A stretch of DNA of 64,000 nt from Aldehydirespirator sp965116665. Its GTDB lineage: Bacteria; Actinomycetota; Acidimicrobiia; Acidimicrobiales; Aldehydirespiratoraceae. Location of the stretch: contig OZ220709.1 of assembly GCA_965116665.1 (NCBI GenBank), positions 1,302,001 through 1,366,000 of the forward strand, given 5' to 3'. This document shows positions 37,021-46,042 of the stretch, in pieces. The notes beneath the pieces were generated by a model. That model was not told the DNA's origin, did not search any database, and was given only the letters and a program-made list of their open reading frames with translations. A program made the translations under genes and the position numbers. Position 1 is the stretch's first letter, and each line of letters begins with the position of its first letter.

Positions 37021-37959
37021 TCAGTAGCCGAGGGTCACGTCGACCAGGCCCAGAAGGTCCTCGCCGGCCAGCCAGCGGCGCACGTTCTCGCGCACCCGGT
37101 TCGTGATCAGCGGCAGCCCCATCTCGCGGGTGTTGCCGATGTGCGGCGTGATCACGCAGTTCGGCAGACCCCACAGCTCCGAGCTGTCCGGCAGCGGTTC
37201 AGGGTCGGTCACGTCCAGCACCGCTCCGGCGATCACACCGGAGCGCAGCGCGGCCCCCAAAGCGTCATGGTCGACATGGCCGCCGCGGGCGACGTTCACC
37301 AGCCAGCACTGCGGTCCCATCGCCCCCAGCAGGGCAGTGTCCACCACATGGCGGGTCTCGTCGGTGAGAGCCAGGGCCAGCACGACGGCGTCCGCGCCCG
37401 CCACGGCCTGGTGCACGTCGGCCAGCGTGCAGGTCCGAGCCGCGCCCTCCACCGGCTCCGCAAAGCGCCGCACGACGGTCACCTGGCAGCCCCACGGCTC
37501 CAGCAGCCGGATGAGCGAGCGGGTGATGCCGCCCCCACCCAGAACAGTTATGCGGGCCCCCAACAGGTTGCGCCCCGATTCCGCGCACCACGAGTCGGCC
37601 GCGGCGAAGACGTGAAAGTCCCGCAAGCCCATCAGCAGCGCGGCCATGACCCACTCGGCCACCGGATCGGCGTAGACGCCCTTGGCGCAGGTCCACACCA
37701 GGCGGGCGTCGAGGTGGTCGAGGAACGGCTCTATCCCCGCGTAGGGGAGCTGCACCCACTCGACCGCCGGAACCGAAGTGATCACCTCCGGGTACTGGTG
37801 GGGGACGTAGGGGTCGGCCCAGATGAGGGCCCTGGCCTCGGCCAGGTCCGCCGCTGACGCCGCCACCTCGCCGCCGGCGTCGTGAACCGCGCCCACGAAC
37901 GCGTCGTACATCACGGGCCGGGAGTCGGGGACGACGGCAATCGGAGCGTTCACGGGCAC
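37021..37959 (-). CDS. D-2-hydroxyacid dehydrogenase
   Basis: This is an NAD-dependent oxidoreductase of the D-2-hydroxyacid family, 312 residues. The cofactor motif is a glycine-rich ITVLGGGGITRSL near residue 135, with the catalytic arginine in NVARGGHVD, the glutamate in TDPEP and the histidine in ITPHIGNT. It is clearly different from the paralogue in the cyclitol locus (24832-25788). GTG 37959 or 37953 is the start. It lies between the winged-helix operon and upp with no evident operon partner; glyoxylate/hydroxypyruvate-type substrates are plausible. Confidence 0.87.
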   Translation of the reverse strand: MPVNAPIAVVPDSRPVMYDAFVGAVHDAGGEVAASAADLAEARALIWADPYVPHQYPEVITSVPAVEWVQLPYAGIEPFLDHLDARLVWTCAKGVYADPVAEWVMAALLMGLRDFHVFAAADSWCAESGRNLLGARITVLGGGGITRSLIRLLEPWGCQVTVVRRFAEPVEGAARTCTLADVHQAVAGADAVVLALALTDETRHVVDTALLGAMGPQCWLVNVARGGHVDHDALGAALRSGVIAGAVLDVTDPEPLPDSSELWGLPNCVITPHIGNTREMGLPLITNRVRENVRRWLAGEDLLGLVDVTLGY

Positions 37960-38022
37960 ACCTCAGGTCAGCCGGCTGTCAGCACCAGCCCGGTGCAGCG
38001 GTCCCGACCCGGCGCCGGCTGC

Positions 38023-38649
38023 TCACGGCGGGCCGAACTGGCGGTCTCCAGCGTCGCCGAGACCAGGCAGGATGAACCCGCTGGAGTCGAGTGACTCGTC
38101 GACGGCGGCCACGCAGATGGCGTCGGCCACCCCTGCGTCCCGCACCCGCTCGATCCCCTCCGGTGCGGCGAGCACGCACACCGCGGTGACCCGGCCCGCC
38201 CCGGCGGCCCGCAGCAGCTCGCAGGCGTGCACGAACGATCCTCCGGTGGCCAGCATCGGATCCAGGATCAGCGCGTCACAGCCGTCGAGGTCCTCGGGCA
38301 GGGTGCTCGCATACTCCCGCGCCTGCAGCGTGCTCTCGTTGCGCCTGAGTCCAACGAAGGCCACCTGCACATCACCCAGCAGTTCCAGCGCGGCGTCGAG
38401 CATCCCCAGGCCGGCCCGAAGTACCGGCACCACCACCGGGAGACGCTCGAAGCGCAACCCGGTGGCCGGTCCCATCGGCGTGGTGATGTCGACGGGCACC
38501 AGCGGCGCCTGCCGCATCGCCTCGTACACGAGGATCGAACTGAGGTCGCTCAGCAGCCGCCTGAACTCGTGGTTGGGGGTGGACGAGTCGCGCAGGCGGG
38601 TGACCCGTTCGGCCACCAGTGCGTTGTCGACGACATGGACTTCGGTCAC
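38023..38649 (-). CDS. upp: Uracil phosphoribosyltransferase
   Basis: This salvage enzyme makes UMP from uracil and PRPP. The 208-residue protein shows LRAGLGMLDAALELL near residue 77, the PRPP-binding motif ALILDPMLATGGS near residue 130, and the uracil-binding C-terminus GFILPGLGDAGDRQFG. Its ATG overlaps the stop of the upstream SLH-M16 gene (ATGA). This is an odd partner for a cytoplasmic salvage enzyme, but it places upp in the same transcript. Confidence 0.96.
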   Translation of the reverse strand: MTEVHVVDNALVAERVTRLRDSSTPNHEFRRLLSDLSSILVYEAMRQAPLVPVDITTPMGPATGLRFERLPVVVPVLRAGLGMLDAALELLGDVQVAFVGLRRNESTLQAREYASTLPEDLDGCDALILDPMLATGGSFVHACELLRAAGAGRVTAVCVLAAPEGIERVRDAGVADAICVAAVDESLDSSGFILPGLGDAGDRQFGPP

Positions 38650-41600
38650 GGCCTTCTAGCAATCTCGATACGCCCGCCCTCACCGTAGAGTGCGGCGGCC
38701 AGGGCCTGCACATCCTCGGGGGTCAAGCGGCGCAGCTCCTCGGCGCGGCGCCCCTGCGTGGTCACGTTCTCGTCACCGAAATGGGGCACCGACAGCAGCG
38801 CGCTGAGCAGATCGGAGTTCTGCGACCTGGCGTAGTCGGTCGTCCTGATGGCGACGGCCTGCTCGAACTCCGCGGGTGTGAGCCCGTTGGCGGCCACGTC
38901 GGCGAGGATGTCCTGCATCGTCTTGTAGATCTCGTCGAAACGGGCGGGATCGAGCGTGGCGTACACCGCCGATTCGAAGTAGTGGCGGGGGGCGCCGTAG
39001 CCTTCGACCGACCCACCTGCGATGTAGGAGGCCCCTAGCTCCTCGCGGATCACCAGGAACAGGCGCTCGGCCAACGCGACCCCGAGCACATCGGCCGCGA
39101 CCGCCGTCAGCGGGGTCACCTCCAGGTCGGCCTCGTGGTAGATCTGCAGCACCGCGCTCTCGCCCTCACCGACCGTCACCTGCCGCTGCACCAGCCCGGC
39201 GGGCATGGGTCGCTGGCGGTTGACGTAGGTGTCGGCCTCGCCGGGGGGAAGCGTGCCGATGTAGTGGCGGGCCAGGCGCTCGATCTCCGTCGCCTCGATG
39301 TCGCCGACTACGGCCACCAGCAGGTCGTCGACCGAGCCGAGACGGCTCCTGTACATGTCCAGCAGCCGCTCCGGGGTGAGAGAGTCGATCTCCTCACGAT
39401 TGGCGATGACCCGGTGCCAGGTGTTGCCGTAGCGAGCCTCGAGGTATTCGATGACGGCCTGCCAGCCGGGGTTGCGGCCTGCCCGCTCCAGCCTGGTCTC
39501 GGCTGTGTTGAGGGCGTCCTCGTAGGCCTGGTCGTCGATCCTGGGTGCGGTCACCAGCAGGTGGAGGAGCTGGAACATGGTCTCGACGTCGTCGACGCCG
39601 GAACCCCCGACGAAGCCCTCGATCGTCTCGCCTATGAAGGGAACCAGCGACACGGTCCGGCTCTCTAGGAAGCGGTTCAGCTCCGACCGCGACAGGTCGC
39701 CCAGGCCGCTGCCCCTCACCGCGTCGATGGCGATTGCCGACAGGGCCCGGTCGCCTGGCTCCAACACCGACCAGCCCCCGAGGGCCTGGGCCTGCAGGTT
39801 GACGACGCCCTCGGCGATGCTGGAGGGCGCGAACATGACGCGGGCCCCGTTGGCGAACTCCCACTCGTACCCGCCTTCGAAGATGTCGAAGGATCCCTCC
39901 GAGACCGAGTCGGCGGGCTCGGGGAGGGCCATCAACTGCTCTACGGCGGTCTCCTCGGGCGGGGGCGGTCCGGGTGCGGCCGCAGCCAGGGCCTCGTCGA
40001 GTTCGGACACCGTCGGCACGCTGGACGGGTCGGGGCCGACCGCAATCGCCAGCAAGCCTCCCCGTTCCATCTGCCGCCGGTAGTGCTCGGTCAACTCCTC
40101 GGGCGTGATCTCCTGCAACAGCGTCGCGGTCCGTGTCACCGAGTTCGCGACGGAGTCGATGTCGGCTCCGTAGTAGAAGTGGTTCTGGTAGAGACCGGCC
40201 CACTGCCCGTCCTGGGTGGTCGCTGCGCTGTCCAGCCGGAACTGGAGGGAGGCCACGATCTGCTGGACGGCCCGGCTCAGGTCGCCGGCGGTGAAGCCGT
40301 GCTCCTGCGCGGTCAGCAGCACTGTGAGGTAGTCGCTGGAGGCGGTGTCGAGGTTGTCGCCCTGCCAGTTCGTGCCGTAGTAGCGAAGTCCGCGGGCGTA
40401 GGTGAACGTGATGAACTTCGGCGGATCGACCTGGCTCAACTCGCCGCGGTGGTAGGCGTCGCTGACACGATTGTCGAGCATCACCTCGATGAGGGCCTCC
40501 ATCGTCGCGAGCCGGTCGCCGCCGGCGGTGCTGAGGTCGTGGGGGTCGATGGGTATGTCCAGCGAGATGAAGCTGATGCCGAACCGCGGATCGGTGATCA
40601 CATGGCTCGAGGACTCGGCTGGCGGTATGTACACGCTGGGCGGCTGGCGCGGCTCGCCCGGCGGCAGTGGCCCGAAGTGCTGCTCCACCAAGGCCTGGAT
40701 GTCCGCGACACCCATGTCGCCCACCGCGACCACCGCCATGTTGGCGGGCACGTACCACTTCTCGTAGAAGGATCGCAGGTCCTCGGCCGTCATCGAGTTC
40801 ACGCTGTCGAGGGTGCCCACCGGGTCGCGGCCCTCATACGGGGTGCCCCGGGTGTAGACGTCGTCGAATCCGGCGTTGATGACGCCGTTGACGCTCTCGC
40901 GCCTGAAACGCATCTCATCGAGGACCACGCCCCGCTCCGAGTCGACGGCTTCCTCGGTGAAGGTGGCCGCGCTGGCCATCTGCGACAGGGCGTGGAACAC
41001 CAGAGGCGCCTTGTGGGGCTCGTCGAGACGCACTTCGACTTCGTAGAGGGTCTGGTCGTGGCCCACCTGGGCGTTGACGTCGGGTCCGAGCTCCACGCCG
41101 ATCTCCCGCAGCGCCTCTCCCAGGGAGTTGCCGGGGTAGTCGGTCGTTCCGTTGAAGAGCATGTGCTCGATGAAGTGCCCGATGCCGACCTGATCGTCGG
41201 TCTCGTCGACCGCCCCGACGTTGATGAGCAGGCGCACGGCGAGGTTCTTGCCCGGCTTGTCGTTGTGGCGCAGGTAGTAGGTAAGGCCGTTGTCGAGGGT
41301 GCCGATCACAACCTCCGGGTCGACCGGCAGCGGCGTCGGATCCTGGGCCGGGACGTATGGGGCCAGGTCCACAATGGCCAGCGCCCTGGCCAGGAACGTG
41401 GCCATATGGGCCCGGGTCACGAGCTGGTCCGGGCAGTAGCGGACCGGGCTGCTCCCGCATCCCCCAGCGATCCTGGCCCCGGTGAGCCGGTCGATGTCGT
41501 CCGCGTAGGGGTGGCCCGCAGGCACGTCGGCGAACGCGGCGGTCCCGGCCCGGGGCAGGTCGAGGAGGCGCACCAGGAACTCCGCCATCTGGCCGCGGTC

Positions 41601-42011
41601 CATGGGCTCCTCGGGGCACAGCTGGCCGGTCCCGCACGTCAGGTCTATTCCCAGTTCGGCCAGCCGTTCCGCGTGGGGGGCCCACCAGGCGCTGGCGTCG
41701 ACGTCGTCGTAGCGCGTCGACCCGACCGCGGGCGGGTTGGCGGCGTCGATGATCCTGACCAGCCAAACCGCTATCTCCCAGCGCAGTACCGGCTCATCCG
41801 GGCACAACTCGTCGTTGTCGGCACAGCCGGTGCCCGCGAACAGATCCACTCCTGCGTTGAACCCGTACCTGTCCAGCGCGTCGATGGAGACCTGATGCCT
41901 GCCGGCATCCTGTGGCGAAGCCTGGGCGGCCGCGCCGGGCGCATAGGCGAAGATCGAGGCGGCCACCGCGATGGCGGCTAGCGCGGCAACACGACAACGG
42001 GCCGGCTTCAT
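38646..42011 (-). CDS. Secreted M16 metallopeptidase with N-terminal SLH repeats
   Basis: The 1121-residue protein starts with a signal peptide (AALAAIAVAASIFAYAPGAAAQA). Residues 40-215 hold three S-layer-homology-like repeats (for example FADVPAGHPYADDIDRL, then VTRAHMATFLARAL), expected to anchor it in the cell wall. Two M16 halves follow. The first contains the inverted zinc motif HFIEH near residue 278 with the downstream glutamate in SERGVVLDEMR; the second half is the usual inactive partner. Cell-wall-anchored M16 enzymes degrade peptides outside the cell. It runs into upp by a 4-bp overlap. add lies upstream across a 146-base gap. Confidence 0.92.
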   Translation of the reverse strand: MKPARCRVAALAAIAVAASIFAYAPGAAAQASPQDAGRHQVSIDALDRYGFNAGVDLFAGTGCADNDELCPDEPVLRWEIAVWLVRIIDAANPPAVGSTRYDDVDASAWWAPHAERLAELGIDLTCGTGQLCPEEPMDRGQMAEFLVRLLDLPRAGTAAFADVPAGHPYADDIDRLTGARIAGGCGSSPVRYCPDQLVTRAHMATFLARALAIVDLAPYVPAQDPTPLPVDPEVVIGTLDNGLTYYLRHNDKPGKNLAVRLLINVGAVDETDDQVGIGHFIEHMLFNGTTDYPGNSLGEALREIGVELGPDVNAQVGHDQTLYEVEVRLDEPHKAPLVFHALSQMASAATFTEEAVDSERGVVLDEMRFRRESVNGVINAGFDDVYTRGTPYEGRDPVGTLDSVNSMTAEDLRSFYEKWYVPANMAVVAVGDMGVADIQALVEQHFGPLPPGEPRQPPSVYIPPAESSSHVITDPRFGISFISLDIPIDPHDLSTAGGDRLATMEALIEVMLDNRVSDAYHRGELSQVDPPKFITFTYARGLRYYGTNWQGDNLDTASSDYLTVLLTAQEHGFTAGDLSRAVQQIVASLQFRLDSAATTQDGQWAGLYQNHFYYGADIDSVANSVTRTATLLQEITPEELTEHYRRQMERGGLLAIAVGPDPSSVPTVSELDEALAAAAPGPPPPEETAVEQLMALPEPADSVSEGSFDIFEGGYEWEFANGARVMFAPSSIAEGVVNLQAQALGGWSVLEPGDRALSAIAIDAVRGSGLGDLSRSELNRFLESRTVSLVPFIGETIEGFVGGSGVDDVETMFQLLHLLVTAPRIDDQAYEDALNTAETRLERAGRNPGWQAVIEYLEARYGNTWHRVIANREEIDSLTPERLLDMYRSRLGSVDDLLVAVVGDIEATEIERLARHYIGTLPPGEADTYVNRQRPMPAGLVQRQVTVGEGESAVLQIYHEADLEVTPLTAVAADVLGVALAERLFLVIREELGASYIAGGSVEGYGAPRHYFESAVYATLDPARFDEIYKTMQDILADVAANGLTPAEFEQAVAIRTTDYARSQNSDLLSALLSVPHFGDENVTTQGRRAEELRRLTPEDVQALAAALYGEGGRIEIARRP

Positions 42012-42157
42012 GGGAGTCTCTCCTGGACTAGGGGTGGGAGAAGGTCGGTGTCCGGCCGGTGGCCGGGCAGTCGAGTGGGCAGCGTAACAATCCCCCCGGT
42101 CGAACGATTGCCGTTCTCAGTGTTGCTGCCCGTTTCTCGGGTGCCTGCACCGGAGAT

Positions 42158-43264
42158 TCAGACCGGAGGCTCGCTCTGAGCCGCTTCGAGCGGCGCGTAC
42201 CGGGGCTTGATCACGCCCTCGATGATCTGGAGCCGTTCCCGGAACGGCAGGAAGCTCGACTTCATGGCGTTGACCGTCAGCCATCTCAGCCGGGCCCAGT
42301 CGTAGCCGAAGGTGTCCGCCAGAGCGGCCATCTCCGAGGTCATCGACACGTTCGACATCAACCGGTTGTCGGTGTTGACGGTCACCCGGAACCGCAGCTG
42401 CACCAGCGCGTCGATCGGGTGGTCGGCCACCGAGGCGAACACCCCGGTGTTGACGTTGGACGTGGGGCACACCTCCAGCGGGATGCGGCGGTCCCTGATG
42501 TAATGGGCCAGCCGGCCCAGGGTGCGGTCCCCGTCGTCGCCGGTGACGATGTCCTCGACGATGCGTATACCGTGCCCGAGGCGCTCGGCGCCGCAGAACT
42601 GCAGGGCCTTCCAGATCGACCGGGGACCGTACGCCTCGCCCGCGTGGATGGTGATGTGGAAGTTCTCCCGCTGGCAGTACTGGAAGGCCTCCAGGTGGTC
42701 GTCGGGGGGGAAGCCGTCCTCGGGACCGGCGATGTCGAAGGCCACCACGCCGGAATCCCTCCAGCGGACCGCAGCCTGCGCCACGTCGGCCGACCGGTGC
42801 AGGTGGCGCAGGGCGGTGCAGATGGTCCGGATGGTGAGGGGGGTGCCGTCGCTGCCCTGCGAGAAGCCTTCGAGGACTGCCTCGATGGCGTCGTCGAGGG
42901 TGAGTCCCCGTTCGGTGTGAAGTTCGGGGGCGAAGCGGACCTCGGCGTAGACGACCCCGTCGGCGGCCAGGTCCTCGGCGCACTCCCGGGCCACCCGAGC
43001 GATCGCATCCGCAGTCTGCATCACCCCCACGGTGTGGGCGAACGTCTCGAGGTACAGCGTCAGATCCTTGCGGTTGGCGCCGCGGCGCATCCAGGCGGCC
43101 AGCCGTTCGGGGTCGGTGGTGGGCAGGTCGCGGTACCCGGTCTCGGCGGCCAGCTCGACGATCGTGGAGGCTCGCAGCCCTCCGTCGAGGTGGTCGTGGA
43201 GGACGACCTTGGGGGCGCGCCGGATGCGTGCGAAGGTGGGCGGCCCCAGGTCGGCGGCATTCAA
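42158..43264 (-). CDS. add: Adenosine deaminase
   Basis: The enzyme converts adenosine to inosine. The motif order is HDHLDGG near residue 22 (metal HxH), HAGEAYG near 208, LGHGIRI, EVCPTSNVNTG and VTVNTDNRLMSN. The last motif reads TDN where classic enzymes have TDD, a variant I know from actinobacterial Add proteins. No ATG or GTG fits upstream of the HxH motif; TTG 43264 gives 368 residues and is my choice. It is divergent from a DEAD-box helicase gene, with only 37 bases between the starts. Confidence 0.93.
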   Translation of the reverse strand: MNAADLGPPTFARIRRAPKVVLHDHLDGGLRASTIVELAAETGYRDLPTTDPERLAAWMRRGANRKDLTLYLETFAHTVGVMQTADAIARVARECAEDLAADGVVYAEVRFAPELHTERGLTLDDAIEAVLEGFSQGSDGTPLTIRTICTALRHLHRSADVAQAAVRWRDSGVVAFDIAGPEDGFPPDDHLEAFQYCQRENFHITIHAGEAYGPRSIWKALQFCGAERLGHGIRIVEDIVTGDDGDRTLGRLAHYIRDRRIPLEVCPTSNVNTGVFASVADHPIDALVQLRFRVTVNTDNRLMSNVSMTSEMAALADTFGYDWARLRWLTVNAMKSSFLPFRERLQIIEGVIKPRYAPLEAAQSEPPV

Positions 43265-43301
43265 GGGATTCGCGATACCGCAGGGTAGCCTTGTGGTCCT
43301 G

Positions 43302-44528
43302 ATGACCCTTTCTGACCAGCTTGTCGGCGTCGAGACCCTGCGTGAGGACGGCTTCGACCCCTCGACGGTCGGTGGGGCGACGTTCGCCGGCCTCGGGCTG
43401 TGCGACGAGATCGTGTTGGCGCTGGCTGCTCGGGGCATCACCGTGCCGTTCCCCATCCAGGTGCTCACCATCCCCGACGCGCTGGCGGGCCATGACGTGT
43501 GCGGCAAGGCCAAGACCGGCTCGGGCAAGACGCTCGCCTTCGGCTTGCCCGTCCTGCAGCGCCTGCCCCGGGCGAAGCCCGCCGCGCCCGCCGGTCTGGT
43601 GCTGGCGCCCACACGCGAGCTGGCCAACCAGATCTGCGACGAGTTGGCTGCGCCGGCGGCCGCGGTGAAGCGCCGGGTGCTGGCGGCTTACGGCGGAGCC
43701 CCGATCGACAAGCAGATCAAGGCGCTGCGCCAGGGCGTGGACCTGGTGGTGGCCACTCCGGGCCGGATGATCGACCTGATCGACCGCGACGCGGTCAGCG
43801 TCGGCTCGGTGCGTCAGGTGGTGGTGGACGAGGCCGACCGGATGGCCGACATGGGCTTCCTGCCCCAGGTCGAGTGGATCCTGCGCAACGTCGAGAGCGG
43901 TCACCAGACCCTGCTGTTCTCGGCCACCCTCGACGGAGCGGTCGACTCTCTGGTCAGGCGCTACCAGAGCGATCCGGTGATGCACGCCGTGGCGCCCCGC
44001 GAGATCACTGTGGCCGAGATGGTCCACCGGTTCGTGGGCGTCCACAAGCTCGACAAGGTGAAGGTGGCTGCGGCCATCGCCGGCTCGGTGGGTCGCACGC
44101 TGATGTTCACCCGCACCAGGGTGGCCGCCGACCGCCTGGCCCGCGACCTGCGGCGAGAGAACGTGAAGGCGGCACCCATTCACGGCGATCTGCGCCAGGT
44201 GGCCCGCGAGAAGTCTCTGCGCCAGTTCATCGCCGGGGACCTTCCCGTGCTGGTGGCGACCGATGTCGCCGCCCGTGGGATCCACGTCGACGATGTGGAT
44301 GTCGTGGTGCAGTTCGATCCGCCCGCCGACCACAAGACCTACGTTCACCGTGCGGGCCGCACCGCCCGGGCGGGAGAGTCCGGCGTGGTGGTGACCCTGT
44401 CGTTGTGGGACGAGGAGCTGGACGTGAAGCGGCTCCAGAGGCGCCTCGAGCTCGACGAGCCGATCGTGGAGATGTTGTCCAACGACCCCCGCCTGAGCGA
44501 CCTTCTCGGCTGGGAGCAGGCCGGCTGA
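43302..44528 (+). CDS. DEAD-box RNA helicase
   Basis: This ATP-dependent RNA helicase has all core motifs: PFPIQ (Q motif), AKTGSGKT near residue 70, PTRELA, TPGR, VVDEADRMADMGF, FSATLDG, and HRAGRTARAG near residue 350. ATG 43302 gives 408 residues. There is no C-terminal RNA-binding extension, so it is a minimal RhlE-like protein that probably acts in ribosome assembly or RNA decay. It is divergent from add and precedes the SAM-riboswitch-controlled methionine genes. Confidence 0.93.
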   Translation: MTLSDQLVGVETLREDGFDPSTVGGATFAGLGLCDEIVLALAARGITVPFPIQVLTIPDALAGHDVCGKAKTGSGKTLAFGLPVLQRLPRAKPAAPAGLVLAPTRELANQICDELAAPAAAVKRRVLAAYGGAPIDKQIKALRQGVDLVVATPGRMIDLIDRDAVSVGSVRQVVVDEADRMADMGFLPQVEWILRNVESGHQTLLFSATLDGAVDSLVRRYQSDPVMHAVAPREITVAEMVHRFVGVHKLDKVKVAAAIAGSVGRTLMFTRTRVAADRLARDLRRENVKAAPIHGDLRQVAREKSLRQFIAGDLPVLVATDVAARGIHVDDVDVVVQFDPPADHKTYVHRAGRTARAGESGVVVTLSLWDEELDVKRLQRRLELDEPIVEMLSNDPRLSDLLGWEQAG

Positions 44529-44600
44529 GCCCCGCCGCCCGGAGCAGGTCGCGTCGCGTGAGCGCGATCCGGTTCTAGACTGGTCGGCGACCTAGCGGTC

Positions 44601-44693
44601 AAGACATCACGAGCGGTTCGGCCTCCGGGCCGGGCCCGGCAACCTGGGAACGGACACCCAAGGTGCCAGCCCGCCTCCGGGCGGGGATGTGGC
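44601..44693 (+). ncRNA. SAM riboswitch (SAM-I/SAM-IV clan)
   Basis: The metX leader contains the conserved core CCCGGCAACC (around 44634-44643) and AGGTGCCA (44661-44668). These are the parts of the SAM-I/SAM-IV ligand pocket. ACATC (44604-44608) and GATGT (44686-44690) can close the P1 stem, and GCCCGCCTCCGGGCGGG forms a hairpin after the core. A -10-like TAGACT lies at 44576-44581. In actinobacteria the SAM-IV form sits ahead of methionine genes, matching this position. High SAM should switch off metX and the following gene. Confidence 0.8.
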
Positions 44694-44818
44694 GTCGGCC
44701 CGGCCGGCGCAACCAAGTGTCCTTCGGGCACCCGACGTCACTGGCCTCCGAAGTGTCCGGTCCCCACCAGGGCCACCCTCGACGCGGGGCGGCCGGAGCG
44801 GATCACAAGGAGCGACGG

Positions 44819-46042
44819 TTGAGCGCAGGTTCTGGCATCGAGCCTCCGACTCCCGCGGCCGGGCGGGCCGGCCCCGGGGGGCGCTTCCCGGCCGGGCTGC
44901 CCGCCACCGGCGCCTGGCACGTCGGCGATCCCGCCGGGGACCGCCGGTTCGTGACCGTCACCGACACCCGTCCCTTCGCGCTGGAGTGGGGAGGGCGCCT
45001 TGGCGAGGTGCGGGTGGCCTACGAGACCTGGGGCGAGCTAGACCCGCGGGCCTCCAACGCCGTGCTCGTCTGCCACGCGCTCACCGGCGACTCCCATGCG
45101 GCCGGCGACAGCGGGCCGTCGCATCCCACCCCCGGCTGGTGGCACGAGCTGATCGGGCCGGGCAGGGCGATCGACACCGACCGGTACTTCGTGGTGTGCA
45201 GCAACGTGCTGGGCGGCTGCCAGGGCACCACCGGCCCGGCCGATCTCGATCCGGTCGAGGGGCGGCGTTACGGGCCGCGCTTTCCGGTGGTGACCATCCG
45301 CGACATGGTGCGCATCCAGGCCCGGCTGGCCGATCATCTCGGAGTGCGCCGCTGGCTGGCCGTGATCGGCGGCTCGATGGGCGGGATGCAGGTCCTGGAG
45401 TGGGCTGTCATGTACCCGCGGCGGGTGCGGTCGATCCTGCCCCTGGCCACCTGCGCCTCGGCCAGCGCGCTGCAGATCGCCTGGAGCGCGGTGGAGCGCC
45501 TGGCCATCGCCACCGATCCGGGATGGTACGACGGCGACTACTACGACAAGCCCGAGGGGCCCTGGATGGGCCTGGCCGTCGCCCGCCAGATCGCCCAGGT
45601 GACCTACCGCTCCGGGGAGTCCTTCGATCGCCGTTTCGGCCGGCAGCTGTACGACCCGGTCGGGGACTTCGACCTGTGGGGCCGCTTCCAGATGGAGTCC
45701 TACCTCGACCACCACGGCCAGAAGCTGGTCCGCCGCTTCGACGCCAACTCCTACGTGTTGCTCAACCGGTCGATGGACCTGCACGACATCGGGCGGGGCC
45801 GGGGAGGCACGGCCGCGGCCCTGGGCCGCATCCGGGTGCCGGTGCTGACCGCGTCGATCACCAGCGACCGCCTCTACCCGCCCCACGAACAGCAGGAACT
45901 GCACGACGGGATCGTCGCGGGGGGCGGCGACTGCCGGAGGGTGATGCTGGAGAGCGACGAGGGCCATGACGGGTTCCTGCTCGAGCACGAGCTGCTGCGG
46001 GATCCCGTCGCCGGCTTCCTCGAGGAGGTGTCCGGTGGCTGA
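44819..46042 (+). CDS. metX: Homoserine O-acetyltransferase
   Basis: The enzyme activates homoserine with acetyl-CoA for methionine synthesis. The alpha/beta-hydrolase fold is clear: the nucleophile serine in VIGGSMGGMQVLEWA near residue 187, the SITSDRLYPP segment with the aspartate, and the histidine in ESDEGHDGFL near the C-terminus. HALTGDSHAAG is typical of MetX. TTG 44819 is preceded by AAGGAG at 44808-44813, giving 407 residues. It follows a SAM riboswitch and overlaps the next gene by eight bases. Confidence 0.94.
   Translation: MSAGSGIEPPTPAAGRAGPGGRFPAGLPATGAWHVGDPAGDRRFVTVTDTRPFALEWGGRLGEVRVAYETWGELDPRASNAVLVCHALTGDSHAAGDSGPSHPTPGWWHELIGPGRAIDTDRYFVVCSNVLGGCQGTTGPADLDPVEGRRYGPRFPVVTIRDMVRIQARLADHLGVRRWLAVIGGSMGGMQVLEWAVMYPRRVRSILPLATCASASALQIAWSAVERLAIATDPGWYDGDYYDKPEGPWMGLAVARQIAQVTYRSGESFDRRFGRQLYDPVGDFDLWGRFQMESYLDHHGQKLVRRFDANSYVLLNRSMDLHDIGRGRGGTAAALGRIRVPVLTASITSDRLYPPHEQQELHDGIVAGGGDCRRVMLESDEGHDGFLLEHELLRDPVAGFLEEVSGG

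Noticed and set aside
40083..41981. Long plus-strand frame opposite the M16 protease
   Set aside because: Shadow of the protease gene; no start signal or domain.
44663..44818. N-terminal extension of metX from ATG 44663
   Set aside because: It would start inside the SAM riboswitch; TTG 44819 has an AAGGAG site and gives the normal MetX length.
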